A stretch of 64,000 nucleotides of DNA from Paludibacter sp. (GTDB lineage Bacteria > Bacteroidota > Bacteroidia > Bacteroidales > Paludibacteraceae), in the NCBI GenBank assembly GCA_028710895.1, contig JAQTTH010000007.1, positions 124,001-188,000 of the forward strand, in the 5' to 3' direction. The position numbers and the translations under genes were made by a program. Under the pieces are notes generated by a model, which saw only the letters and a program-made list of their open reading frames with translations, made no database searches and had not been told where the DNA came from. Below are positions 47,140-55,228 of this stretch, in pieces (positions within the stretch are counted from its first letter, which is position 1; each line of letters starts with the position of its first letter).

Positions 47140-47670
47140 TTATTTTGCCGTGTTACGTATTCTCGTCATCCAACCATATATTTCATTTGCCTCGGTTGCA
47201 TTGTTGTTCATAGTAATATCGCCGTACAATTTTATCAGAACTTCCTTGTAACGTTTATTTTTTTCATCAAAAATATATGCTGTATATCTGATTTCGCCAA
47301 AATCTGCCATTTGAAGCTCCGATTGAGAGATTTTACCTTTGGATGCATTCCAGATTTTACCTACATAAAAAGACAAACTATCCGAATTTAGTTGGTTGAT
47401 AGCTGTATTGCAATGAGACAGGTTTTCTTCCATTTTTTCTTCAGAAATGTAACCAAGTGAGTCGGGATAGTTCCAATGGATGGTTGTGTTGGATAAATCA
47501 AATGGCCTCACGCTACCTAACGAATCAATTAAATATCCATTATTTTGATAGCCCCAGGCCCAATTGGTGTAATGTTGTTCGAATAAGATATGCTGTTTAA
47601 AGTTAGGAATATCATTGTTGCACGATATTAAACCTAAAAGTAGTATGAAAATTATTTTTCCTGTTTTCAT
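47140..47670 (-). CDS. hypothetical lipoprotein
   Basis: A 176-residue lipoprotein with signal MKTGKIIFILLLGLISCNN (lipobox LISC, Cys17). The mature part is polar and acidic with several tryptophans and tyrosines (YTNWAWGYQNNGYLID) and no recognised domain. A C-terminal segment ADFGEIRYTAYIFDEKNKRYKEVLIKLYGD looks like a beta-rich unit. It is alone on the minus strand, converging with the acyl-CoA dehydrogenase gene and divergent from fabI. Confidence 0.7.
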   Translation of the reverse strand: MKTGKIIFILLLGLISCNNDIPNFKQHILFEQHYTNWAWGYQNNGYLIDSLGSVRPFDLSNTTIHWNYPDSLGYISEEKMEENLSHCNTAINQLNSDSLSFYVGKIWNASKGKISQSELQMADFGEIRYTAYIFDEKNKRYKEVLIKLYGDITMNNNATEANEIYGWMTRIRNTAK

Positions 47671-47798
47671 AATTTGTGGATTATTTAATTATGTGTTTTG
47701 TTAGTAATAATGGTTTGTAACTGGCATTAAATCAGTTCAATAATTCATTTTATGTGTATTGGTATACCAATTTATTTTTATTTTCTGCACATTTTGCG

Positions 47799-47806
47799 TA
47801 CCTTTG
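47799..47806 (+). promoter_or_regulatory. -7 promoter box of fabI
   Basis: TACCTTTG fits TAnnTTTG and lies 76 bp before the fabI ATG. Confidence 0.5.
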
Positions 47807-47825
47807 TGCCGAAATTTTGTTCTGC

Positions 47826-47860
47826 CTATCAAACTTTTTTCTTTATCAACTGTTTGATAG
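47826..47860 (+). promoter_or_regulatory. hairpin in the fabI leader
   Basis: CTATCAAAC (47826-47834) and GTTTGATAG (47852-47860) form a perfect 9-bp stem with a 17-nt loop, ending 22 nt before the fabI ATG. It may be a leader hairpin or, as DNA, a palindromic operator for a fatty-acid regulator. Confidence 0.4.
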
Positions 47861-47882
47861 AAGGACTCTTAACAATATAAAC

Positions 47883-48740
47883 ATGGGTAACGATTTATTA
47901 AAAGGTAAACGAGGTATTGTATTTGGTGCGTTGAACGACATGTCCATCGCATGGAAAGTGGCTGAACGTGTAGTCGAAGAAGGTGCTATTATCACTTTGT
48001 CGAACACTCCGTTAGCTGTACGTATGGGAACAACTGATGAGTTGGCTAAAAAGCTGAACGCAAAACTTATTCCGGCCGATGCAACAAGTGTATCTGATCT
48101 GGAAAATGTTTTTGCTCAATCAATGGAAGCTCTTGGTGGTAAAGTCGATTTTGTACTTCACTCCATCGGTATGTCGCCAAACGTTCGTAAAAAACGCACT
48201 TACGATGACCTTGATTACGATATGCTGAATACCACGCTTGATATTTCGGCTATTTCATTTCATAAAATGCTTCAGGTTGCTAAAAAAATGGATGCTATCA
48301 ACGACTATGGTTCGGTAGTAGCATTGACTTATATGGCAGCTCAGCGGACTATTTTTGGGTATAATGATATGGCTGATGCCAAATCGATACTCGAATCAAT
48401 AGCACGTAGTTTCGGTTATATCTACGGCCGCGAACATAATGTACGCGTAAATACTATTTCTCAATCTCCAACTCCTACAACTGCCGGTAGCGGTGTAAAA
48501 GGAATGGAAGGATTGCTTGACTTCTCGGAACGTATGTCGCCACTTGGTAATGCCACAGCAGCCGATTGTGCCGACTATTGCGTTGTTATGTTTAGCGATC
48601 TGACCCGTAAAGTTACAATGCAAAACCTGTATCACGACGGTGGTTTCTCCAGTATGGCTATGAGTTATCGTGCTATGGAGCAATACAACAAAAGCTTCGA
48701 AGAATTCCTGGATGAAAAAGGAAATGTTATCTACGGATAA
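47883..48740 (+). CDS. fabI: enoyl-[acyl-carrier-protein] reductase
   Basis: A 285-residue short-chain dehydrogenase-type reductase that completes each cycle of fatty acid elongation with NADH. The start at 47883 gives MGNDLLKGKRGIVFGALND; the longer in-frame extension would cover the promoter. The cofactor motif GALNDMSIAWKVA and the catalytic set Tyr150, Tyr160 and Lys167 (LTYMAAQRTIFGYNDMADAK) have the FabI spacing (10 and 7) rather than the FabG Y-x3-K. It stands apart from other fab genes. Confidence 0.95.
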   Translation: MGNDLLKGKRGIVFGALNDMSIAWKVAERVVEEGAIITLSNTPLAVRMGTTDELAKKLNAKLIPADATSVSDLENVFAQSMEALGGKVDFVLHSIGMSPNVRKKRTYDDLDYDMLNTTLDISAISFHKMLQVAKKMDAINDYGSVVALTYMAAQRTIFGYNDMADAKSILESIARSFGYIYGREHNVRVNTISQSPTPTTAGSGVKGMEGLLDFSERMSPLGNATAADCADYCVVMFSDLTRKVTMQNLYHDGGFSSMAMSYRAMEQYNKSFEEFLDEKGNVIYG

Positions 48741-48767
48741 TCAAAAATTCGCATTCCTATTGCTAAT

Positions 48768-48808
48768 AACTCTTCGAAAGACATTGTGTTTTTCGGAGAG
48801 TTTTTTTT
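48768..48808. terminator. terminator between fabI and the convergent lipoprotein operon
   Basis: AACTCTTCGAAA (48768-48779) pairs with TTTCGGAGAGTT (48791-48802) with one wobble, followed by a T-run. It lies between convergent genes, and the T-run overlaps the last codons of the minus-strand gene. Confidence 0.8.
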
Positions 48809-49211
48809 ATTGTGCTTTTTGAGTAATTGTTACGTAATCAAAATAATCACCAGCTTCCAGATTGATACTTATTTCACGTTGCGTTTTCAGGTTATTCTTA
48901 TTGACTTTTATAAACAATGTTTTTGCATCCTGACGCTTTATCACTACGCTGTCTAAATTTACTGTGTAATGAGTGGAATCGGCAGTTTCGGGTCTAGGGT
49001 ACCATACCGGTTTATTGTTGATCATGATATTATTAATCCACCACCAACTACCTCCGGTTTTAATGGTAATAGAATCTCCATTTGCTTTAAAGTCAGCTTT
49101 TTTTGCTGATAGTTTAATGTTATCATCCCATTTCCCAATTGGTTCTTCACAGGAATATAAGCAAAGTAGGAGCATGCTTAATGTTATAATGAAATTTACT
49201 CTGTTTTGCAT
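48807..49211 (-). CDS. small lipoprotein, possible BACON-like beta domain
   Basis: A 134-residue lipoprotein (MQNRVNFIITLSMLLLCLYSC, lipobox LYSC); a GTG two codons upstream is an alternative start. After the cysteine come two glutamates (CEEPIGKWDD), an acidic start resembling surface-export signals of Bacteroidota lipoproteins. The rest is beta-rich with KADFKANGDSITIKTGGSWWW and ends in YFDYVTITQKAQ, reminiscent of BACON-like domains that bind glycans or proteins; this is tentative. It is the last gene of the six-gene ECF sigma operon. Confidence 0.65.
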   Translation of the reverse strand: MQNRVNFIITLSMLLLCLYSCEEPIGKWDDNIKLSAKKADFKANGDSITIKTGGSWWWINNIMINNKPVWYPRPETADSTHYTVNLDSVVIKRQDAKTLFIKVNKNNLKTQREISINLEAGDYFDYVTITQKAQ

Positions 49212-49240
49212 AGTCACACATTTTAGTTTGAATTGAAATG

Positions 49241-50518
49241 TTATTGTCCAATAGGAATTCTGCTCAAATATTTTATTGAACTTGTATTGGAATAATCGTA
49301 TTGATATATTCCATCATCGGCAATCATCATTACTATATTATTGTGTGCGATAACATCAAAACCATTCATATCTTTGAAATGAGCAATCTCGTTTGCCATT
49401 ATAGTTTGAGGGTCACCAATGTTGTATATTTTTAGTCCATCATCGCAAATAAAAAGTTTTCCGGCATCAATCCCCAATCCTTTGGGGCTTGTCATAGTAT
49501 AGGTTGCAAGTGGTTTTGGTTTATAAACATCGCTTACATTGACTATCATCAATTCGTTGGCACTTTGTCCGCAGCGGTTTGCTTCTGAATGTACAGTTAC
49601 ATAGGCTAAATCATTATCCACCACTACCGGATCGCACCCAAAAACATGCTGAACCGAAGATGCATATACCGGTTTTAGTGGATCCTTCACGGAATAAATC
49701 AACATTCCGGTTGGAGTTCCCATAAACATATTGTCTTTATAGCTGAAAATTGTTTCAATATTCCAACCCATATACATATCACCTGCTGCCTTTGTTGGCT
49801 TTGCAGTCGACAAATCAAAGATATTCATATAATTATTGGTAACTGAATATAAATGATCGTTGTAGATGGTGAAACGTGACATCGATCCATTTATTCCGGT
49901 GCTACTTTCGACTGTAGCTGTTGAGGTTGGTGATGTATAGAGTATATCACCTTTTGTCCAACCGTTCCACCAGCCTCCTGTGTAATGCGATACTTCTTCG
50001 GTTTTTTCTTTTAATTCCCAGCCAACCACAACCCCACTGTTTTTTTCTCCATAACATTTTGCATAATCAATACCATATTGGTTATCTGTTGTTGGCAATG
50101 CGGTTGTGAATATAGTATCCAATCTGCCTTTGAGCTCTGGTTGTGCAGGATTGCTAATGTCGAACCAAACTAAATCGACATACGAATCGGCATAAAGTAA
50201 ACCGTTGCGAATTGCTAAATCGGCATTTCCCATCAATTCGATAAAGCCAATTATTTGTGGATTGGCTGGATTCCGATTGTCGATGATATGTATCCCCTTT
50301 TCTGGTTCTGAGATATACAGGTAGTCATTGTAGAAGCACATTTTACCAAGGCTTGTAATTTTATGAGGCTCTGCAGTAACTTTCACTGAATTGCGAAAGG
50401 TCTCTGCCGACATGAAAACCGGTTCGTTTATTTTGTAAGTAACCATTTCAGTTACCCTGTCCTGGCAACCGGTTAATGCAAGAACCGTCAGGCTGAGCAA
50501 ATACATGATCTTTTTCAT
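49241..50518 (-). CDS. LVIVD-repeat lipoprotein (beta-propeller-like)
   Basis: A 425-residue lipoprotein (lipobox ALTGC, Cys18). The mature protein consists of repeats such as YLYISEPEKGIHIIDNRNPANPQ, LVWFDISNPAQPELKG and LMIVNVSDVYKPKPLATY, matching LVIVD repeats that form a propeller, commonly found on the surface of Bacteroidota. A role in binding rather than catalysis is likely. It begins 20 bp after the serpin gene and belongs to the same operon. Confidence 0.8.
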   Translation of the reverse strand: MKKIMYLLSLTVLALTGCQDRVTEMVTYKINEPVFMSAETFRNSVKVTAEPHKITSLGKMCFYNDYLYISEPEKGIHIIDNRNPANPQIIGFIELMGNADLAIRNGLLYADSYVDLVWFDISNPAQPELKGRLDTIFTTALPTTDNQYGIDYAKCYGEKNSGVVVGWELKEKTEEVSHYTGGWWNGWTKGDILYTSPTSTATVESSTGINGSMSRFTIYNDHLYSVTNNYMNIFDLSTAKPTKAAGDMYMGWNIETIFSYKDNMFMGTPTGMLIYSVKDPLKPVYASSVQHVFGCDPVVVDNDLAYVTVHSEANRCGQSANELMIVNVSDVYKPKPLATYTMTSPKGLGIDAGKLFICDDGLKIYNIGDPQTIMANEIAHFKDMNGFDVIAHNNIVMMIADDGIYQYDYSNTSSIKYLSRIPIGQ

Positions 50519-50538
50519 ATCTTATTGATTTTAATGTG

Positions 50539-51777
50539 TCAGAACTTTTCTATATTTCCCATTTTACCGATAAAAAGAATAACTCCTGTGCTTTTTTCGC
50601 GAATTAAAAATACGAAAGGTTTATTCACCTTGAATACAGGGGTTGGTTCGGGAACAGGCATTGATGTTACCATTACTTCTACAACCGTCACGGCTGCCGC
50701 CTCTGTGCCTTCTTCTGTAACTTCTACGTATGTGTCGTGCAGTACGCGTGAGATTTGAAGGTTTGTGTCTGCTATGTTTGTGAAATCAGCAAAACCCGTA
50801 AATGCCAGATTCATGCCCATATTTTTCAATGGATCATTCAACATGAATTTATTCTGAGTTTTGAAACGGGGCAGATAGACTTCCACTTCCCGTGTCGACA
50901 TATTTTGCAGCCTGTTGTTCCAGTTGGTTGTTGTCAGGTTATTTAGAACATCATCTGTGCTTTTTCCTTCATTTGGTAATATCACGGTCATGCTAAATGC
51001 TTTGTTGCCGTAGGGCATATCCAGGTATTGAGCATAATCATCTTTTGCATAGGCAAATGTATCTTTCTGATACATCATGTTTACTTTGACTGCCGTGTTC
51101 AATTCATTTGTAAAGTCAGCTTCTTTCGTATTCTTGGTTTCGAAGTGTTTGCGCCAAATCCCTTTAAAATAGATTGCATTGACAAGGTACATAACTGCGT
51201 CACCCGGAATTTGGTCCAATGGTTTTTTAATCAGGTTGTTTGTTTTCTTCGCACACCAGTTGTTGATCGTATCCACAGCCCAGCTTTTTGAAAAATCGAG
51301 TTCTTTCACGTAGGCATTAAAATAGTCCGAATTTACTTTTAAAAAATCAGTTTTTACAGGGAAGCCTGTTTTGTACCACAAGGAATTGGCAATGTTGAGT
51401 TTGGTTGTTGGGTCAATTGTTGGAAGTGTCGATTGCATAATTTTGTAATAGTCATTCATGTCCGCTGCTGACATTCCACTCATTTTCAATGCTGTTCCCA
51501 TTTCGGTTTTCGTCTCACCGTTTGCTCCATTCCAGGCCATTCCAAGCGCAATGCTAACGCTTAGTGGAGATACGAACACATTGGTTTCGCCCGAAGATGA
51601 GATTGTTTTCTTTAGTAAATCAAACGCAAATTCATTGTCCTGATTTACGCGTTTCTGAAGTTCTGCATTTAATACGATGGGTTCTGCATCTTTCGGGATT
51701 TTGACGATTGGGTCGTTTTGAGTTGTGCAGCTTATAACTAGAAAGAGTACAAGTGCCAATCTGAATAGTGTTTTCAT
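50539..51777 (-). CDS. serpin-family protease inhibitor, lipoprotein
   Basis: A 412-residue lipid-anchored serpin (lipobox VISC, Cys17). Serpins trap serine or cysteine proteases by a suicide conformational change. Seen here: NVFVSPLSVSIALGMAWNGA, the breach and shutter segments (LVNAIYFKGIW, FSMTVILPNEG), a canonical hinge EEGTEAAAVT at residues 355-364 with small side chains needed for loop insertion, and the closing NKPFVFLIREKSTGVILFIGKM. Counting from the hinge puts the scissile bond at Thr371-Ser372 (VMVTSM). Miropin of Tannerella is a known bacterial serpin lipoprotein with a related loop. It sits in the ECF sigma operon, where it may protect surface proteins from host or rival proteases. 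Confidence 0.93.
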   Translation of the reverse strand: MKTLFRLALVLFLVISCTTQNDPIVKIPKDAEPIVLNAELQKRVNQDNEFAFDLLKKTISSSGETNVFVSPLSVSIALGMAWNGANGETKTEMGTALKMSGMSAADMNDYYKIMQSTLPTIDPTTKLNIANSLWYKTGFPVKTDFLKVNSDYFNAYVKELDFSKSWAVDTINNWCAKKTNNLIKKPLDQIPGDAVMYLVNAIYFKGIWRKHFETKNTKEADFTNELNTAVKVNMMYQKDTFAYAKDDYAQYLDMPYGNKAFSMTVILPNEGKSTDDVLNNLTTTNWNNRLQNMSTREVEVYLPRFKTQNKFMLNDPLKNMGMNLAFTGFADFTNIADTNLQISRVLHDTYVEVTEEGTEAAAVTVVEVMVTSMPVPEPTPVFKVNKPFVFLIREKSTGVILFIGKMGNIEKF

Positions 51778-51796
51778 TTTATGGTAGATTTAGAAG

Positions 51797-52249
51797 TTAT
51801 TTGCATTCATTTTTGCTTAGCTTTTCACGATACCAGGATATGTGATTTTTTAGTAAAGTTGGTTCATTGCCATATTCGAAAGTAACCTTATGAATATCGC
51901 CGTTTGTTAGTTTTATCTCCAGCCATTCAGCACCTCCATCTGCACAGTCAGGGCAACCAATTACTTCCTGCAAAGCAAAGAAACTTTTGATGTTTAGATT
52001 TACTTTTGCCGAATCCCAGGCTGAAGGTGCTAATGTTTCATGAAAAGTCAGTGCCGGATACTGTTGACTCCAGCCCGAACAGTGAAATATTGTTGAGTCT
52101 TGCTTAAGAGTCAGTTCATGCTTGCAATAGCCAATGCACTCGCCAAATGATGTTCCGTAGTTTACCTGAATTACTTTGTTGTTTATCTCATTGCTACAAG
52201 ATGTAAGTAATAAGCAAATTGTCAATACCCAATAGATTTTTGTTTTCAT
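51797..52249 (-). CDS. hypothetical lipoprotein with CPDCADGGAEW motif
   Basis: A 150-residue lipoprotein (MKTKIYWVLTICLLLTSC, lipobox LTSC). The mature part has ECIGYCKHELTL and GCPDCADGGAEWLEI, giving four cysteines that could form disulfides or bind metal, and a basic C-terminus. I have no firm family; the CPDCADGGAEW block looks familiar from other Bacteroidota lipoproteins. It is third in the sigma operon, 5 bp after the anti-sigma gene. Confidence 0.65.
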   Translation of the reverse strand: MKTKIYWVLTICLLLTSCSNEINNKVIQVNYGTSFGECIGYCKHELTLKQDSTIFHCSGWSQQYPALTFHETLAPSAWDSAKVNLNIKSFFALQEVIGCPDCADGGAEWLEIKLTNGDIHKVTFEYGNEPTLLKNHISWYREKLSKNECK

Positions 52250-52254
52250 AATCT

Positions 52255-53523
52255 TTAAAGTTGAAATCTAAGACCGGCAGTCAGCCCCGCAACTGTAGGT
52301 AGTTCAGTTCGTGCACTAACAGGTTGATTGTTGTGAAAGAAATAGGAAACCTTAGGTTCCAGATAAATGCCTATGTTTCGATGCAATTTGTAAGTAACCC
52401 CTACTGCTCCGTTCAACGACCATTGAAAGCCGGTAATACCTGTTTCGGCTGTTGTTGTTGTTATGGTTTGATTTCCTGTGTGTTGGTTTTGGGTGTAGAT
52501 GGATCGTAAACCCTTTTCGACCATGCCACCACCCGAAATATAGAATTCCCACTTATTATTTTTCCAAATTTGACCTACCAAATTTACCGGAATACCCAAA
52601 TAATGCAAAGCCAGTGTTGCGTCATAACTTACAAATCCGCTTTTTTCAAAGCTTGAAAACAAATAACTATACATCAGTCCTGATTCGACTGAGATACCGG
52701 GACTGAGATTCTTTCGCAAAACCAATCCTACTGACAGAACTGAGTGGTATTTTATTTTCTCAAAATCATTGGCGGTCATAATGCTTGTATAGTTTGTTTC
52801 AGCATTCGACAAATAATTCTTTCCGTCCGAAGCAAATAAGAAATCCCCGGAGTTTCCCATCGATGTGCTTCCTGCCTGATTAACCGAAGCAGCCAGCAGC
52901 CACCCTTCTTTGTTTTTGGGTTTGACTGTTTGTTCTTCTATTGTAACTGCAACAAGTGTGTTTGGGGTGTATTTCTTGGTTGAAATATTCGAAACCGAAT
53001 CCTGGGTTTTTACTGTTGATTCGGCAACCTGAATATTTGTTACTGAAATATCCCCTGAATTTTCGGGTTGCACATTTTGTTTAGTTGAGTCTACGTTAGT
53101 CGTTTGATTGTTTATCAAACTGTTTTCAATTTTCGACTTGTTGACTGCAATTTGTTTCTTTGTGTTGTTTGTTGTTTTTTGGGGATATTCACTTGTTGAT
53201 TTAATGTTAGTTGCCTGACTTAATACTGTTTCTTTTCTAATTGCTCCGGTTGTAGGAATGCTTTTCTTTTCAGTTTTACTTAGATAGGATGGAGAATTAA
53301 AGAAAGAGCCAATTGTCAGGAGTAATGCCAATGTGGCAACGGCGGCACCACCCGAAAGCCACCACCAAAATGGGATAACCTTTTTCTTTTTGTTGGCATT
53401 CAGGCGTGCTTCAATCTCATCCCAGCATGCTGCATCAACAGGAATTTCGTGCGCTTCCAGTTTTAGCCGTATGTTTTCACTGAAAACGTCTGGTTGATCC
53501 AAATATATATTGTCGTTTTGCAT
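52255..53523 (-). CDS. dual-membrane anti-sigma factor candidate with C-terminal outer-membrane barrel
   Basis: A 422-residue protein with an unusual order of parts: a cytoplasmic N-terminus of about 48 residues (EIPVDAACWDEIEARLNANK), one transmembrane helix (about 50-74, WWWLSGGAAVATLALLLTIG), a low-complexity periplasmic linker rich in S, T, N, K and Q (about 75-205), and a beta-rich C-terminal region (about 206-422) resembling 8-stranded outer-membrane barrels (LSVGLVLRKNLSPGISVESGLMY; NGAVGVTYKLHRNIGIYLEP). This matches the dual membrane-spanning anti-sigma factors (Dma) recently described in Bacteroides thetaiotaomicron. It begins 2 bp after the ECF sigma gene, so it should hold that sigma factor and sense the outer membrane. 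Confidence 0.82.
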   Translation of the reverse strand: MQNDNIYLDQPDVFSENIRLKLEAHEIPVDAACWDEIEARLNANKKKKVIPFWWWLSGGAAVATLALLLTIGSFFNSPSYLSKTEKKSIPTTGAIRKETVLSQATNIKSTSEYPQKTTNNTKKQIAVNKSKIENSLINNQTTNVDSTKQNVQPENSGDISVTNIQVAESTVKTQDSVSNISTKKYTPNTLVAVTIEEQTVKPKNKEGWLLAASVNQAGSTSMGNSGDFLFASDGKNYLSNAETNYTSIMTANDFEKIKYHSVLSVGLVLRKNLSPGISVESGLMYSYLFSSFEKSGFVSYDATLALHYLGIPVNLVGQIWKNNKWEFYISGGGMVEKGLRSIYTQNQHTGNQTITTTTAETGITGFQWSLNGAVGVTYKLHRNIGIYLEPKVSYFFHNNQPVSARTELPTVAGLTAGLRFQL

Positions 53524-53525
53524 GC

Positions 53526-54083
53526 TTATGAATTGAATAGTGTGAGAACCGTTTTTTGCAATAATTTTCGGGCTCTCATAAATTGTGAACGCGATGTATT
53601 CTCGCTGATATTAAGTATGTTGCCAATTTCGGCATGAGAATAACCTTCGATAGCGTATAAATTGAAAACCGTCCGGTATCCATCCGGTAGCTCTGAGATG
53701 CATCGCATCAAATCGTTTGCAGAGATATTTTCCAAGACAGAAACATCCACATCTTCAATGCTGTGGTTATAATCGTCAATACTCTCGCTTTGCTTCAGGG
53801 CATCGTTCTGCCTGAGGTGTTCCAGTGCCGTGGTGACGAATATCCGTCGCATCCAACCGGCAAAAGAACCCGAACCGGAATAGGTATCCACCTTTGAAAA
53901 GACTTTAATGAACCCATCCTGCAGCAGGTCACGCGCCGTTTCCCGGTCGTTCACGTACCGGAAACAGACACTCATCATGGTCGGTGCATGTTGCTCGTAG
54001 ATTTCCCGCTGAGCCCATGATTTCCCGTCCCGACAAGCTGCAATTAGTTCTTGTTCATTCCTTGTAGCCTTTACCAATTCCAT
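53526..54083 (-). CDS. ECF-type RNA polymerase sigma factor
   Basis: A 185-residue sigma-70 family factor with region 2 (AQREIYEQHAPTMMSVCFRYVND, DLLQDGFIKVF, WMRRIFVTTALEHLR) and region 4 (LMRCISELPDGYRTVFNLYAI, SHAEIGNILNISENTSRSQ) and no region 1 or 3, the ECF layout. It would direct transcription of its own operon and perhaps others under control of the anti-sigma protein encoded next. All six genes run in the same direction with gaps of 2-29 bp. The upstream region (54084-54130) has no TAnnTTTG box, consistent with autoregulation. Confidence 0.93.
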   Translation of the reverse strand: MELVKATRNEQELIAACRDGKSWAQREIYEQHAPTMMSVCFRYVNDRETARDLLQDGFIKVFSKVDTYSGSGSFAGWMRRIFVTTALEHLRQNDALKQSESIDDYNHSIEDVDVSVLENISANDLMRCISELPDGYRTVFNLYAIEGYSHAEIGNILNISENTSRSQFMRARKLLQKTVLTLFNS

Positions 54084-54305
54084 AGTCTGATTGTTAGATG
54101 CGCGACCGTTTCAAAACGTTGCATCCTCTCAAAGAAAAATGTTTTGTTTTTGTAAAAATACAAATTATTATGATATTGGATTGATTTTGAATAAAAAAAT
54201 GGTATATGCATTTAGACCGCCCTGTTTATATTGTTGATAATAGACTTGTTGATTTGTTTGTTTTGTTTAGAGATATGCATAAACACATTTTGTCATGTGA
54301 ATCCA

Positions 54306-54516
54306 AACCCTGAAAGGGTTTAATGTGAATAACCCCCGGTAAGCGAAGCACAACCGGGGGATAATGACACCCACAGATTCACAACCCCGAAGTGGGTTGA
54401 ATGTTGTTATAACATTGTTGTTCAACCCACTCCGGGGTTGTTGATGCAGAGATATTCGTATCCCCCCAGTTGCGCAAGCTTACTGGGGGTTATTTACATT
54501 TAACTCCTTCGGAGTT
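54306..54516. repeat. 211-bp imperfect palindrome made of six mirrored hairpins
   Basis: Six small hairpins are arranged symmetrically around position 54411: AACCCT/AGGGTT (54306-54320), CCCCCGGT/ACCGGGGG (54333-54360), AACCCC/GGGTT (54383-54398), then AACCC/GGGTT (54424-54439), CCCCCAGT/ACTGGGGG (54463-54489) and AACTCC/GGAGTT (54502-54516). Mirror positions sum to 108822 without indels, so each half also pairs with the other as one long hairpin of about 105 bp. The flanks (54084-54305 and 54517-54628) hold nothing else I can identify. It is non-coding and may be a MITE-like or REP-like mobile element. Confidence 0.85.
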
Positions 54517-54628
54517 GCTCTTTGAATATTATTGTTACAAATAAGAGCGGTCTAAACGCCTACACCAAAAAAAGACAGAACAACGGCTGTTGGGGTGAGG
54601 TAGCACCTGATTAATGAACGGGTTTGTT

Positions 54629-55021
54629 ATCTCTATGAGTGGAAAAACGATCTCAATGAGTGGAAAAGTCATCTCTACGACCGGAAAAGTCATCTCTATA
54701 ATCGGAGAAGCCATCTCAATGACCGGAAAAGCCATCTCTATGAGTGGAGAAGTCATCTCAATGACCGGAAAAACGATCTCTATGAGTGGAGAAGTCATCT
54801 CAATGACCGGAAAAGTCATCTCTATGAGTGGAGAAACGATCTCTATGAGTGAAGAAGTCATCTCAATGAGTGGAAAAACGATCTCTATAAGTGGATAAGC
54901 CATCTCAATGACCGGAAAAGTCATCTCAATGAGTGGAGAAACTATCTCTATGAGTGGAAAAGTCATCTCGATAAGTGGAGAAGTCATCTCTATGAGTGGA
55001 GAAGCCATTTCGATAATCGGG
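54629..55021. repeat. 21-bp tandem repeat, 18 full copies plus a partial one
   Basis: Copies of ATCTC(A/T)ATGAGTGGAAAA(G/A)(T/C)(C/G) repeat with a strict 21-bp period from 54629 to 55006, with a 15-bp partial copy to 55021. Variants alternate AGT/ACC at the middle and GTC, ACG or GCC at the end. Because 21 is a multiple of three, open frames appear on both strands (7-residue units such as ISMSGKV on plus and PLIEMTS on minus). The plus frame is broken by a stop near 54895 and the minus frame is open through the whole array, but no start signal or homologue supports translation. Confidence 0.9.
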
Positions 55022-55228
55022 TCTAAGGGGTCTGTTCAATAAACTGTGTCAGAAAGGGACGTAGCCGCGTTAGCAGTGACATTTTCCTGTTTTATAAAAC
55101 AAAGCTGTCAGAGTTATGCTCCTGCATTCGCTGGTTATTTGTTACTGGTAGTTTGTTGAAAAACAGATTGGCCGACCAACCTGACCAAATAAGTAACATT
55201 CAGAATAGAATGTCGTATTTTAGAAAAA

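Noticed and set aside
54614-54898. Plus-strand 94-residue frame of ISMSGKV-type repeats
   Set aside because: It follows only from the 21-bp tandem repeat being a multiple of three, and it stops inside the array. Treated as repeat, not gene.
54535-55008. Minus-strand 157-residue frame of PLIEMTS-type repeats
   Set aside because: Same origin in the tandem repeat; its start lies within the array and its non-repetitive end has no recognisable domain.
54629-55021. CRISPR array
   Set aside because: Units are contiguous 21-mers with no spacers between them and no cas genes are near.
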